Shown one piece after another: positions 43,640 through 53,270 of a stretch of DNA of 64,000 nt. Numbering within the stretch: position 1 is the stretch's first letter; each line of letters opens with the position of its first letter. Source of the stretch: Tolumonas lignilytica (GTDB lineage Bacteria > Pseudomonadota > Gammaproteobacteria > Enterobacterales > Aeromonadaceae); contig NZ_AZUK01000002.1 of assembly GCF_000527035.1 (NCBI RefSeq), positions 124,001 to 188,000 on the forward strand. The letters run 5' to 3'. The notes under the pieces were generated by a model. The model worked only from the letters and a program-made list of their open reading frames with translations, made no database searches and had not been told where the DNA came from. The position numbers and the translations under genes were made by a program.

Positions 43640-44847
43640 CGTAAAATCCACTCCAAGTCTTCAATCATATCTTCGACAGATTCCAAGCCGATCGACAGGC
43701 GGAATAAACCATCACCCGCGTATTGCAGATATTCCTTTTGTTGCGCAGGCGTCAGTCGATAGGTCGATTTCATTAAATCTTCGGTTTTGAGCAGCACAGC
43801 GAGACTACGCTGATGACCAATCGAATAGGCATAGTGGAATAGGTGAGATTCATGGGCAAAGCGCTGTTCAGTGGTGTCGATATCGTCTACCTGGAACACG
43901 ACAATCCCGCCAAACTGATCCATTTGACGTTGCGCCAGGTCATGCTGAGGATGTGAAGCCAAACCGGGATAAATCACCGATTTCACGCGAGGATGTTGCT
44001 CCAACCATGCCGCAATTTTCATGGCCGACTGGCACATCATATTCATTCGCGGGAAAAGCGTATCGATACCGCGCATGATGAGCCATGCATTCTGTGCCGA
44101 CAGGCTTGCCCCCAGATAGACACCGGCTTTTGAGCGGATTTTGGCAATCAGCGATTTTTTCCCCGCAACGCATCCACCTAAGGCATCGCCATGGCCATTG
44201 ATAAATTTAGTCAGCGAATGCACCACGAGATCCACCCCAAAGTCACAAGGGCGGGTCACCACCGGTGTCGCAAACGTGGAATCGACAGACAGCAGAATAT
44301 TCTTTGCACGGGTAATTTCTGCAAGCGCCTGTAGATCGGTCAGGCGCAACAGTGGGTTATTCGGGGTTTCAGCATGGATGAGTCGTGTGTTTGGCTTGAT
44401 GGCGGCAATTACTTCATCGATCCGCGACAAATTCACTGCCGTTACCTCAACGCCAAATGAAGGCATCACCTGCAAAGCCAGTTCGTTGATCGCGGCATAA
44501 CAAACATCACTGATGATCAGGTGATCACCTGATTTCAGCAGCGAAAAGAAAACGGCTGCCATTGCTGCCATGCCAGTTGCGGCTGCATAGGCGTCCTCAG
44601 CATTCTCCAGTGCAGCTAAGCGCTCCTCTAACTGACGTACAGTCGGGTTCGTCCAACCCGCATAGAGAAAAGGTGTTTCCGTCAGATCTAAACCGTTCGC
44701 AGAAAAAGCACCTTCACCAGGGATGAAGCTATTATTCACTGACATGGAGATATTTGGCGCAATCGCATGCGTCAGTGCATCGGGTTCTAAACCGGCATTT
44801 AAAGCGAGTGTCGCAGGCCGAAATGTGCGAGAAGGTTTTTGAGTCAT
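43636..44847 (-). CDS. cystathionine gamma-synthase/methionine gamma-lyase family PLP enzyme
   Basis: A 403-residue PLP enzyme of the Cys/Met metabolism family. Seen: YAGWTNPTVRQLEERLAALE, ATGMAAMAAVFFSLLKSGDH, HAETPNNPLL, VDSTFATP and HSLTKFINGHGDALGG with the PLP Lys, then LRLSIGLESVEDMIEDL at the end. Synthases and lyases of the family cannot be told apart here; a lyase (methionine or cystathionine/cysteine) fits the adjacent amino acid importer. ATG at 44847 has AAGGAT upstream; the frame continues 34 codons further without support. It overlaps the transporter gene by 4 bases. Confidence 0.87.
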   Translation of the reverse strand: MTQKPSRTFRPATLALNAGLEPDALTHAIAPNISMSVNNSFIPGEGAFSANGLDLTETPFLYAGWTNPTVRQLEERLAALENAEDAYAAATGMAAMAAVFFSLLKSGDHLIISDVCYAAINELALQVMPSFGVEVTAVNLSRIDEVIAAIKPNTRLIHAETPNNPLLRLTDLQALAEITRAKNILLSVDSTFATPVVTRPCDFGVDLVVHSLTKFINGHGDALGGCVAGKKSLIAKIRSKAGVYLGASLSAQNAWLIMRGIDTLFPRMNMMCQSAMKIAAWLEQHPRVKSVIYPGLASHPQHDLAQRQMDQFGGIVVFQVDDIDTTEQRFAHESHLFHYAYSIGHQRSLAVLLKTEDLMKSTYRLTPAQQKEYLQYAGDGLFRLSIGLESVEDMIEDLEWILR

Positions 44848-44866
44848 TTTTATATCCTTTTTCAAT

Positions 44867-45556
44867 TCAGCGGCGAACCGGTAGCTGACGTTCAATGCGT
44901 CCGAATACTTTGACGATGAGAGCACTGAGTGCGACATAGAAGACGGCAACCAGAATCAGTGGTTCATAGACGAGCAGGGTGTCTTGTCTGATTTTGTAGG
45001 CAACGGAGTAGAGATCCATCACGGTGACGGTAAATGCCAATGGCGTTGCTTTTAGCTGTAAGACGACCTCACCGGCAATGGTAGGTAATGCAATACGAAT
45101 CGCACGAGGCAGCCAAACACGACGGATCAACGTCCAGCGTGACATTCCAAAAGCTTTACCTGCTTCGATTTCACCTTTGGGTACAGAGAGCAGGGCAGAT
45201 CGAAGCACTACTGCTTCATAAGCTGCATAGTTCAGGGTGAAAGCGACGGCGGCAAAGAAGAAACCTTCTCGTAACACAGGCCACATGAAGCTATGGCGAA
45301 TGCCCGGGATCATCGGTAACAGTGAGCCAATCCCGTAATACAGCAGCCATAACTGTACGAGTAACGGGGTGCCGCGAAGTAAGGTGCAATACCCGCTTGA
45401 AAATTTAGCCAGTGGTTTGGGCCCCATTACTTGTAACAGTGCCAAAACGACTGCCAGAAAAAACCCGAGGCTGACTGAAATCACGAGCAAAGCGATGGTT
45501 TGCTCAGCACCTTTCAGAAGCAGTGGCCAATAATGGGTGATCCATGAAAAATCCAT
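44867..45556 (-). CDS. polar amino acid ABC transporter permease (HisM-like)
   Basis: A 229-residue inner-membrane permease with about five helices and the EAA loop EAGKAFGMSRWTLIRRVWLPRAIRIALP that contacts the ATPase. It belongs to the His/Glu/Gln/Arg/opine group. It pairs with the permease gene 11 bases upstream as a heterodimer. The N-terminus begins MDFSWITHYWPLLLKGAEQTI. Confidence 0.93.
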   Translation of the reverse strand: MDFSWITHYWPLLLKGAEQTIALLVISVSLGFFLAVVLALLQVMGPKPLAKFSSGYCTLLRGTPLLVQLWLLYYGIGSLLPMIPGIRHSFMWPVLREGFFFAAVAFTLNYAAYEAVVLRSALLSVPKGEIEAGKAFGMSRWTLIRRVWLPRAIRIALPTIAGEVVLQLKATPLAFTVTVMDLYSVAYKIRQDTLLVYEPLILVAVFYVALSALIVKVFGRIERQLPVRR

Positions 45557-45567
45557 TTAAAAACTCC

Positions 45568-46287
45568 TTAACCCAGACGAACCTGACCACGGCGGAAACG
45601 ACGCTCCAGCGAGTCAAATACCGAGTTCGAACACAAGGTGATCACCAGATAAATCAGTGCTGCTGTACAGAAAAAGAAGAAGTAAAATTTGGTGTTACTC
45701 GCGGCCAGTTTGGTGATCATCGCGAGCTCCTGATAACCCAAAACGGCGATGAGTGCGCTGTCTTTGGTGACCGATGCCCACAGGTTTGATAACCCCGGCA
45801 GTGCCGTCGGCATCATGGCTGGCAGGATGATGCGACGAAAACGCATGGTTGCCGGCATGCCGAAAGCCTTTCCGGCTTCGATTTGTCCGGTCGGGATGGC
45901 CAGGATCGCACCTCGAATGACTTCAGTGGCATAAGCGCCTTGCACAATCCCCAGCACCAGAATGGCGGTGGCGAATCCATTGATTTCCACTGATTCAAAA
46001 CTCAGCGCATTTAACAGCGCATTCAGGGAGTCTGTGCCGGCATAGTAGAGGGCAACAATCAGGATCAGCTCGGGAATGGCGCGAACCACAGTGGTGTAAA
46101 GGTTTAAAACCGGAGCCAATGTGCGGCTCCCGTTTAATTTACCCAATGCGCAGCCAAGCCCGATCCCAATCCCGGCCAGAAATGCACCGAATGAAATCTC
46201 CAGTGTCGTGATCGTACCTTTCAGTAAGGCCGAACCCCATCCCGGAGCTTCCAGTGCCAGTAAGCTGGTGTAGGTTGAGATATCCAT
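45568..46287 (-). CDS. polar amino acid ABC transporter permease (HisQ-like)
   Basis: A 239-residue permease of the same family, with the EAA loop EAGKAFGMPATMRFRRIILPAMMPTALPG and five or so membrane helices. It follows the binding-protein gene by 2 bases and forms the second half of the channel. Confidence 0.93.
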   Translation of the reverse strand: MDISTYTSLLALEAPGWGSALLKGTITTLEISFGAFLAGIGIGLGCALGKLNGSRTLAPVLNLYTTVVRAIPELILIVALYYAGTDSLNALLNALSFESVEINGFATAILVLGIVQGAYATEVIRGAILAIPTGQIEAGKAFGMPATMRFRRIILPAMMPTALPGLSNLWASVTKDSALIAVLGYQELAMITKLAASNTKFYFFFFCTAALIYLVITLCSNSVFDSLERRFRRGQVRLG

Positions 46288-46289
46288 GA

Positions 46290-47060
46290 TTAGTTACCGT
46301 ATGGATCGAAACTGAAATATTTCGCTGAGATTTCTTTGTACTTACCATTGGCGCGTACTGCAGCGATCGCTTTGTTGAGTTTCTCAGTCAGAGCGGTATC
46401 GGATTTTCTTAAACCGCCACCAATACCAGTGCCTAAGATTTCGGCATCATCAGGAACCTGACCTTTGCTTTCACAACACTCTTTCCCAGTTGATGATTTG
46501 AGGAATGCCGCCAAAGGAATAGAGTCGGCAATGACATAATCGACACGACCAGAAACCAAATCCTGCAGCGATTCATCCAGTGTTGGATAGTTTTTCTCGG
46601 TCGCCACGTCGCTGTAATGTTTTTTGAAATAAGCCGATTGAATGGAAGACACGTAAGTCCCGATGATTTTGTCTTTCAAATCATCTTTAGTGACTTTGTG
46701 TGGTTCGTCTTTCAGACCCACGATTTCAGTCGGGGTGTTGTAATATTTATCGGTAAACGCGATGACTTTTTTGCGATCATCATTGATCGACATAGAAGAC
46801 CAGATCACATCAATTTTGTTTGCTTTCAGGCCCGGGATCAGACCATCCCAAGTCATATCCACGATGGTGCATTTTTCTTTCATCTCGTCACACAGAGCAT
46901 GCAACAGATCTATTTCCCAACCTGCCCATTTGCCACTGGCATCTTTGGTGTAAAACGGTGGATATGCTTCATTCGATACCCCAAAGCGGATCTCTGCATG
47001 TGCAGCAGTGCTGGTGAGGCTGGCAAGGGCGATTAGTCCGGCGGTCAAATGTGCTTTCAT
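46290..47060 (-). CDS. periplasmic amino acid-binding protein of the same ABC importer
   Basis: A 256-residue solute-binding family 3 protein with a clear signal peptide (LTAGLIALASLTSTAAHA, cut near 22). The ligand-binding start IRFGVSNEAYPPFYTKDASGKWAGWEIDLLHALCDEM is of the HisJ/ArgT/GlnH type. The paired cysteines CC in STGKECCESKGQ may form a disulfide. The specificity cannot be read from sequence, but the neighbouring PLP lyase suggests a sulfur amino acid. Confidence 0.92.
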   Translation of the reverse strand: MKAHLTAGLIALASLTSTAAHAEIRFGVSNEAYPPFYTKDASGKWAGWEIDLLHALCDEMKEKCTIVDMTWDGLIPGLKANKIDVIWSSMSINDDRKKVIAFTDKYYNTPTEIVGLKDEPHKVTKDDLKDKIIGTYVSSIQSAYFKKHYSDVATEKNYPTLDESLQDLVSGRVDYVIADSIPLAAFLKSSTGKECCESKGQVPDDAEILGTGIGGGLRKSDTALTEKLNKAIAAVRANGKYKEISAKYFSFDPYGN

Positions 47061-47090
47061 AGCTGTGGTACTCCATGTATTGATTGAGGT

Positions 47091-47891
47091 TTATTGACGA
47101 AACTGTGATGTGAACTGACGGCAACGTTCACTATTCGGGTGATTGAAAACCTGATCCGGCGAGCCTTCTTCTTCAATCAGACCCTGATGCATAAAAACCA
47201 CATGGTCAGAAACATCACGGGCAAAATTCATTTCATGGGTGACCAGCAACATGGTGCGGCCTTCATCCGCTAAATCGCGGATAACTTTCAGCACCTCACC
47301 GACCAGCTCTGGGTCGAGCGCAGAAGTTGGCTCATCAAACAGCATCAATTTCGGGTTGATACACAGCGCACGGGCAATCGCAGCACGTTGTTGTTGACCA
47401 CCAGACAGGAAAGAGGGGTATTCATGGCGTTTATGATAAAGCCCCACTTTCTGCAGTAATTCTTCTGCTTTTTCGGTGGCTTCATACTTATCCTGATTCA
47501 GAACATAAACAGGCGCTTCAATGACGTTTTCTAAAATCGTGCGATGCGACCAGAGGTTGAAACCCTGAAACACCATGCCTAAGCGACGGCGGATGCGTTC
47601 GATTTGTTTCCAATCGGCTGGGTGTTGTTTGCCATGGCGATCACGGGTCTGGCGAATTTCTTCACCATTGATGATGAAGGTGCCTTGATCAGCTGTTTCC
47701 AGGAAATTAATGCAGCGCAGGAAGGTACTTTTACCTGAGCCTGATGAGCCAAGAATGGAAATGACTTCACCGTGATGTGCCTGTAATGAAATGCCTTTCA
47801 ATACTTCGTTGTCACCGAAGCGTTTATGCACTTGGTTTACTTCCAGTGCGAGGGGCGTTTTCTTCCTGAGTGGCCGGACTATTTCTGACAT
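47091..47891 (-). CDS. amino acid ABC transporter ATPase (HisP-like)
   Basis: A 267-residue ABC ATPase. Walker [10 protein letters not shown]-loop FQGFNLW, signature LSGGQQQR, Walker [13 protein letters not shown] and the switch His VTHE are intact. It is the first gene of the operon. ATG at 47891 with AGGA 7 bases upstream is chosen over an upstream in-frame start at 47951. The promoter region is shared with the divergent Lrp-type gene. Confidence 0.93.
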   Translation of the reverse strand: MSEIVRPLRKKTPLALEVNQVHKRFGDNEVLKGISLQAHHGEVISILGSSGSGKSTFLRCINFLETADQGTFIINGEEIRQTRDRHGKQHPADWKQIERIRRRLGMVFQGFNLWSHRTILENVIEAPVYVLNQDKYEATEKAEELLQKVGLYHKRHEYPSFLSGGQQQRAAIARALCINPKLMLFDEPTSALDPELVGEVLKVIRDLADEGRTMLLVTHEMNFARDVSDHVVFMHQGLIEEEGSPDQVFNHPNSERCRQFTSQFRQ

Positions 47892-48143
47892 TGTGCTATC
47901 CTGCTGTCGTTGCAATTCCCTTGTAGTATTTACAAAATGGCGGCCGCTCAACGGCGAAAAGCGTTTTTAAACGCCGGAAAAATGCATTTTCAGCGTTGTT
48001 TTTGCAGAAAAAATGCAGCTCACCAGAACAGATCGGAAATGTTTTAAGCTGGTGCGCAAATTGCACCAGAGTGGATAGAGAAAAAGTCGCAGCAGCAAAA
48101 GGAATTTGCTGGTAATCAGGTTTTATTTAATAGAGTTCAATTC

Positions 48144-48620
48144 ATGCAGCTTGATACATTTGACGCCAAGATCCTCAATATCATTCAGAGAAACAGCCGC
48201 GTGCAGGCAGAGGAAATTGCCGAAAAAGTTGGGCTTTCTGCTTCTGCTGTTCAGCGTCGTTTGAAAAAAATGCGTACTGAAGGGGTGATTCAAACTGAGA
48301 TTGCAGTGGTCGATCCGAAATATGTATCGAACGTGATGACGTTTATCGCAGGGTTGGAGATCGAGCGCGATAACTATATTGCATTAAGCTTATTTAAGAA
48401 CTGGATTGCCAATCGCGAAGACATCCAGCAGGTTTATTATGTCACCGGCCCTTATGATCTGATGGTCGTGGTGACGGCGGCGAATGCCGCTGAATATGAC
48501 AAATTCAGTCAGGAGTTGATGGAAAAAGTGCCGCAAATTCGCCGTATTACCACTCAGGTGGTCATTGATGCACCGAAGCGCAGTTTCTATGTTCCAATCC
48601 GTGCCATTTTAGAAGAATAA
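48144..48620 (+). CDS. Lrp/AsnC-family regulator divergent from the ABC-lyase operon
   Basis: A 158-residue regulator: N-terminal helix-turn-helix (LDTFDAKILNIIQRNSRVQAEEIAEKVGLSASAVQRRLKKM) and a C-terminal RAM (amino acid-binding) domain ending GPYDLMVVVTAAN... . Position, 252 bases from the start of the operon in the opposite direction, makes it the likely amino-acid-responsive regulator of that operon. Confidence 0.9.
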   Translation: MQLDTFDAKILNIIQRNSRVQAEEIAEKVGLSASAVQRRLKKMRTEGVIQTEIAVVDPKYVSNVMTFIAGLEIERDNYIALSLFKNWIANREDIQQVYYVTGPYDLMVVVTAANAAEYDKFSQELMEKVPQIRRITTQVVIDAPKRSFYVPIRAILEE

Positions 48621-48683
48621 TGGGAAATATAAGCCGAAAATTATATGCGCTTTTTGTCGCAAACATTGGAAGCATCATGGATC

Positions 48684-48711
48684 GTAGAAGCCAAGACAAA
48701 CATGCTTCTAC
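48684..48711. terminator. hairpin between lrp-type gene and response regulator gene
   Basis: GTAGAAGC / GCTTCTAC, an 8-bp inverted repeat with a 12-base loop, lies between the two converging genes. It is a weak candidate terminator. Confidence 0.45.
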
Positions 48712-48723
48712 TTGGCTCTAGTT

Positions 48724-49620
48724 TTACTCCAATAGCCGGAGCGAAATGCTTGCTGCCGCAGTGCGGTTATCAACATTCAGTTTCTTATAAATCTGCTCCA
48801 GATGCTTGTTGACTGTTCTGGGGCTCATTTCGAGAATTGTAGCAATTTCCCAGTTGGTTTTACCGAATGACAGCCAGTAGAGCACTTGAGACTCACGTTT
48901 GGTGAGATTCAGCTCCCGCTGGAGATCTTCTTCGGTTCCTTTCTTTTTGGGCGTAACTAATCGGATCAATGAATGGAGCTGATCATATTCACCAGCGTAT
49001 TCGGCTCGTATTGGGGGGGTAAAATGGTTCAGCAGCAGTGGTTCTTTCCTGTGTTCTGATGTTATCCAGTTTGCAATGTCAGGTTGAATGGTCTTCCAAG
49101 GTTCCTGAATATCACCGCTGATTTTGCTCATCAGCTCTTGGGCGTAGGGCGTGGCCCATTCCAGCCGACCTTGTTTCGACACACAGAATATGTACTGACC
49201 TGCATAATCCAGCGCGACTTGGGCCGATTTTGCGAGTTTAGCGTTATGACTGTGCACCTTGATTCTTGCCAGTACTTCGTCGGGTACCACAGGTTTTGTA
49301 ATGTAATCGACGCCACCCACCTCAAATCCATGAATGACATGCTGCGAGTCGTTGAGCCCGGTCATAAAAAGGATAGGGGTCGCTGGCAGTTTTTCTTTGA
49401 GCTTTTGGCAAGTATCAAATCCATCCATTTCTGGCATGACAGCATCCAATAACACCACATCAGGTTTCACTTTTTCTACAATTGACAATGCCTGAGCGCC
49501 ACTCAGGGCGACCAACACCGTTAAACCCGCTTTATTTAGCGTGGCGTTCAGCATCCCCAGTGATTCAGGCGAGTCGTCGACAACTAAAACAATGATGTTA
49601 CTGAATTCAATAATGCTCAT
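48724..49620 (-). CDS. response regulator with LuxR-type output domain
   Basis: A 298-residue protein. The receiver domain (10-125) has the acidic pair VDD, the phospho-acceptor Asp in DVVLLDAVMPEMDG and KPV. A PAS-like middle (130-215) and a C-terminal LuxR helix-turn-helix (about 235-298, LTKRESQVLYWLSFGKTNWEIATILEMSPRTVNKHLEQIYKKL) follow. It overlaps the end of the permease-linked hybrid kinase gene by 14 bases and is its probable partner. The pair is divergent from urtA, so it likely controls urea uptake and urease. Confidence 0.9.
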   Translation of the reverse strand: MSIIEFSNIIVLVVDDSPESLGMLNATLNKAGLTVLVALSGAQALSIVEKVKPDVVLLDAVMPEMDGFDTCQKLKEKLPATPILFMTGLNDSQHVIHGFEVGGVDYITKPVVPDEVLARIKVHSHNAKLAKSAQVALDYAGQYIFCVSKQGRLEWATPYAQELMSKISGDIQEPWKTIQPDIANWITSEHRKEPLLLNHFTPPIRAEYAGEYDQLHSLIRLVTPKKKGTEEDLQRELNLTKRESQVLYWLSFGKTNWEIATILEMSPRTVNKHLEQIYKKLNVDNRTAAASISLRLLE

Positions 49621-52600
49621 GGATCAACTCATTCAAATGGTGGACGACTTTGTCAAATTTGCACTGAGAGGCATCTGTCCGAATCGGGCCAAAAAAGGCC
49701 TCGCTGACTGTGTCAGAAAGAACAATTTCATCGAGCTTTTCGAGAAATGCAGACATAAAACCGATTTCGGCGAAATTCACTAATTGCGTGAGATCTTCGT
49801 AAGATGGAATGGCCGTTGGCTGATTCAATTGGCTGTCTGTTGGTGTCTCCGGAGCGATGGGTTCCGGCTCTTTTTCAAAGACCCAATTCACTGGCAGCAG
49901 GTTACTCAGCTTCGTCAGCAGTTGTTCACGAGATATAGGTTTGCTCAGATAATCATTATGATATTGCGCCAGCATGTTACTTTTCTCTAACTCATGAATG
50001 TTGGCTGAAAGCATCATGATCGGGCTGCGGATGCCTTTTTGTCTGAGTTGAATAGCGAGCTGCCAGCCACTCATTTCTGGCATGGTGATATCAAGGATAA
50101 ATAGATTGATGAGGCGCGTTTCTGCCATTTTGAATGCAGCACTTGCACCATCGGCTTGCAGAACGTCAAAGCCGAGCGGAGTCAGAATATTGCTGACCAG
50201 ATTGCGCTGATCTTCAATATCATCTACCACCAGAATGGTTTGGCGTTTGCCGGTGTATCCCGTGACGTTTTGCTGAATTAACAACGGCGCCTGTATCGGG
50301 CTTTCGACGGTCGTGATCATGAGTGTCAGTGTGAAATTACTGCCAACACCTTGCTGGCTTTCACAGGATATATCGCCACCCATCAAGTTAGAGAGTGCAT
50401 GCGAAATCGTAAGCCCTAACCCTGTGCCCTGAATGGCGCGCGTGTTCTGATTTTGCACCCGCTCGAAGGGTCTGAAGATTTGTTGAATTTCATGTTCTGA
50501 AAGACCGATGCCGGTATCCTGCACTGAAAAACGCGCGACCTGATTTCGGTAGGTAACACGAAAAGTCACTTTGCCTTGTTTGGTATATTTGATGGCGTTG
50601 TTCAGCAGATTAATCAGAATTTGGCGTAAGCGTTGTTTATCTGATGCAATATGTACCGGCAGATTGGCGCAGGGCACATATTCAAAATCCAACCCTTTTT
50701 GTGACGCTTCCATGGCAAACATGTCGGCCAGTTCATTCAGCATGGTCGCGATATTGAATTCATCACGTTGCAGTTCGAGGCGGCCCGCTTCGATTTTGGA
50801 AATCTCCAACAAACCTTCCAGCAGATCAGACAGATGTTTGCCGTTCCGCCGTAAAATATGGGCATATTCCCGTGTTTTATGATCGAGTTTATGGTCATCA
50901 CTTAAAAGTTGGGCGTAGCCGAGTAATACGTTGAGTGGGGTACGTAATTCATGGCTTAAGCCAGCAAGATAACGGCTTTTGGCGTTATTCGCCGTTTCAG
51001 CTGATTTCTTGGCCTGTTCTAACTGTTTCGACGTTTTTTCGTGGGCGCTGATTTCTTGCGTCAAGAGTTGTGCGTGCGCCTTCAGCTCTGTGATCGCATT
51101 ACGACTGCTATTTCGGGCCAAAACAAACAGACCACTGATAATGCCAACCGGGATCAGCAGCATCACGAACGCTTTAAACATCCCCGCAGTGATAGAGTGC
51201 ATGTTATCAGGCACAAGCGATGGAATTTGGCTGTAGGCGATCATAAATATGGCAGCCATAAAGCCACTGACAATGACCATGACAATCATAAACTGACTGA
51301 AAGGGCCTGACATTTTATGCAGCAAGGGTTCAGGAATATATGGGTTCAGTAATGTCTGTATCTGTTCATGTAATGTTGCCTTGGGACGGCATTTATCATG
51401 ACATCTGACATCCAGTGAACAACATAAAGAACAGATGTGACCACCATAAGCTGGGCAGTATGCCATATCTTCAGGTTCGTAAACATTTTCACAAACGGAG
51501 CAGCTGAGCTCTTCATGCGAGTGAAGAGGTATGAGTGTATCAGGGGACGAGTGAACTAAATAAAACCTGCCTTTGGTGAACCACGCAATGAACGGGGCGG
51601 TAATAAATGGCAATGCGAAGGCAATATAGGAAGCGAATGCTTTGACCTCTTCATTAAACACATCAAGGTGGGCTGCAAACCCAACGGATGACGCGATGAT
51701 CATGGAGCCCAGCCCAACCGGATTGATATCATAAAGTTTGGATCGTTTAAATTCGATACCTGGGGGGCTTAATCCGAGTGGTTTGTTAATCAGTAGATCG
51801 GCCACCAGACTGCCAATCCAAGCCAGCACCAGCACGGAATAAACTTGCAATGTTTTCTCTAGGAGTTGGTAGATCCCTAGCTCCATCAACAACAGTGCAA
51901 TGACAACGTTAAAGACCATCCAGACGACTCGTCCCGGATGGTTGTGCGTCAGTCGGGAAAAGAAATTAGACCACGCTAAAGAGCCTGCATAAGCATTCGC
52001 AACATTGATCTTTAACTGAGACATGATGACAAACATACCCGCAGCCAGCAGAGCCAGTTTGGTATTTGCTGTCATATAGCTAAAAACATTCAAATACATA
52101 TGAGCCGGATCGCCAGCTTCTGTGGTGCTAAATCCATGGCTGACAGCCAGCCACGCCAGAAAGCTGCCTAGTGCGAGTTTTGCCGAACCAAAGATCATCC
52201 AGCCGGGGCCACCAAAGAGCATTGCCAACCACCATTTAACGCGACCAGTCTTTTTTTGTTCCGGTAGAAATCGTAGAAAATCAACTTGTTCCCCTAACTG
52301 GGCAATAACCGACATTAATACTGCAGAGGCACTGCCAAACAGTAACCAGTTAAAGTGATCGCCACTCTCATGGATACCAGAATAAGCAAGCCACTTATCA
52401 ATCTGTGAGTCAGGATGACGGAATACATAGAACAGTGGAGCAAGTTGCATCACGAACCAGAGTGGCTGAGAGAACATCTGAAAACGGCTGATATTGGTGA
52501 TGCCCAGCGTGACGAGAGGAATGACCGCAACGGCACTGATGATATATCCCCAAAATAGAGGAATACCAAACAGCAGTTCCAAAGCCATCGACATAATGGC

Positions 52601-53011
52601 CGCTTCCAGCGCGAAAAAGATAAAGGTGAAGGAGGCGTAAATCAGAGAAACAATCGTGGAACCAATATAACCGAATCCAGACCCGCGGCTTAGCAGGTCA
52701 ATATCCACACCGTATTTTGAGGCGTAATAGCAGATGGGGATCCCGCTGAAAATGATAACGGCGGAAACAGCAACGATCGCCCACAGCGCATTGACAGAGC
52801 CATAGGAGAGAGTAATTGAGCCGCCTAAGGCTTCTAAAACTAGAAATGAGACAATACCGAGCGCACTGTTGGCTATCCAGCTTGCTGACCATTTTCGGGC
52901 TCGTTTCGAGGTGAAACGCAGCGCGAAATCTTCCAGCATTTCGTTGGCAACTAACTTGTTGTATTTACGCCGATTAATTGGAACTTTTTGCATAATGGGC
53001 CGTGTTCTCAT
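49607..53011 (-). CDS. hybrid sensor kinase with NCS1-permease-like sensor domain
   Basis: A 1134-residue protein. Residues 35-480 form about 12 helices with NCS1 nucleobase/allantoin permease marks (KWSASWIAN; YGVDIDLLSRGSGFGYIGS). Residues 504-541 hold eight cysteines (504, 507, 519, 527, 530, 531, 537, 541), a likely zinc or metal cluster. Two more helices (570-635) and a linker precede a histidine kinase with His687 in SHELRTP, an ATPase domain (HNNAIKYT-like NLLNNAIKYT, DTGIGL, GTGLGLTIS) and a receiver with Asp974 (FILDITMPEM). It is analogous in plan to the transporter-kinase CbrA but with an NCS1 domain. It is divergent from urtA and probably senses urea or a ureide; whether it also transports is unknown. 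Confidence 0.88.
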   Translation of the reverse strand: MRTRPIMQKVPINRRKYNKLVANEMLEDFALRFTSKRARKWSASWIANSALGIVSFLVLEALGGSITLSYGSVNALWAIVAVSAVIIFSGIPICYYASKYGVDIDLLSRGSGFGYIGSTIVSLIYASFTFIFFALEAAIMSMALELLFGIPLFWGYIISAVAVIPLVTLGITNISRFQMFSQPLWFVMQLAPLFYVFRHPDSQIDKWLAYSGIHESGDHFNWLLFGSASAVLMSVIAQLGEQVDFLRFLPEQKKTGRVKWWLAMLFGGPGWMIFGSAKLALGSFLAWLAVSHGFSTTEAGDPAHMYLNVFSYMTANTKLALLAAGMFVIMSQLKINVANAYAGSLAWSNFFSRLTHNHPGRVVWMVFNVVIALLLMELGIYQLLEKTLQVYSVLVLAWIGSLVADLLINKPLGLSPPGIEFKRSKLYDINPVGLGSMIIASSVGFAAHLDVFNEEVKAFASYIAFALPFITAPFIAWFTKGRFYLVHSSPDTLIPLHSHEELSCSVCENVYEPEDMAYCPAYGGHICSLCCSLDVRCHDKCRPKATLHEQIQTLLNPYIPEPLLHKMSGPFSQFMIVMVIVSGFMAAIFMIAYSQIPSLVPDNMHSITAGMFKAFVMLLIPVGIISGLFVLARNSSRNAITELKAHAQLLTQEISAHEKTSKQLEQAKKSAETANNAKSRYLAGLSHELRTPLNVLLGYAQLLSDDHKLDHKTREYAHILRRNGKHLSDLLEGLLEISKIEAGRLELQRDEFNIATMLNELADMFAMEASQKGLDFEYVPCANLPVHIASDKQRLRQILINLLNNAIKYTKQGKVTFRVTYRNQVARFSVQDTGIGLSEHEIQQIFRPFERVQNQNTRAIQGTGLGLTISHALSNLMGGDISCESQQGVGSNFTLTLMITTVESPIQAPLLIQQNVTGYTGKRQTILVVDDIEDQRNLVSNILTPLGFDVLQADGASAAFKMAETRLINLFILDITMPEMSGWQLAIQLRQKGIRSPIMMLSANIHELEKSNMLAQYHNDYLSKPISREQLLTKLSNLLPVNWVFEKEPEPIAPETPTDSQLNQPTAIPSYEDLTQLVNFAEIGFMSAFLEKLDEIVLSDTVSEAFFGPIRTDASQCKFDKVVHHLNELIHEHY

Positions 53012-53270
53012 CCATGATCATTGGGGGAAATCGCATTCCTTGCGACCAATGAGAAATTTGACTCTCGCGCGTTAGTTTATCTGATTCTCCATCATTCACC
53101 TATGCGTCATTTGACGTAGTCCTGCGGCCCGATCTGCGCATATTCAGCCCCCATATTTTTTTCAATACTGAACAGGCTGAGTGATTAAGTGTTTGTCTTG
53201 AAACTTAAGGCAAACCGATATCTGGAAAGGGTTGTTTCGTACTGAAAAATTCATTTAAGGAAGAATACGC
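53012..53270. promoter_or_regulatory. divergent control region between sensor kinase and urtA
   Basis: About 260 bases between the divergent kinase gene and urtA. It must hold both promoters. No clear sigma-54 site (GG-N10-GC in a TGGCAC-N5-TTGC setting) was found although urt genes are often nitrogen-controlled. A small palindrome GTCATTTGACG (53106-53116) is the only short motif that stands out. Confidence 0.35.

Noticed and set aside
53012-53270. Sigma-54 promoter for urtA
   Set aside because: No sequence with the required GG and GC elements at the right spacing was found.
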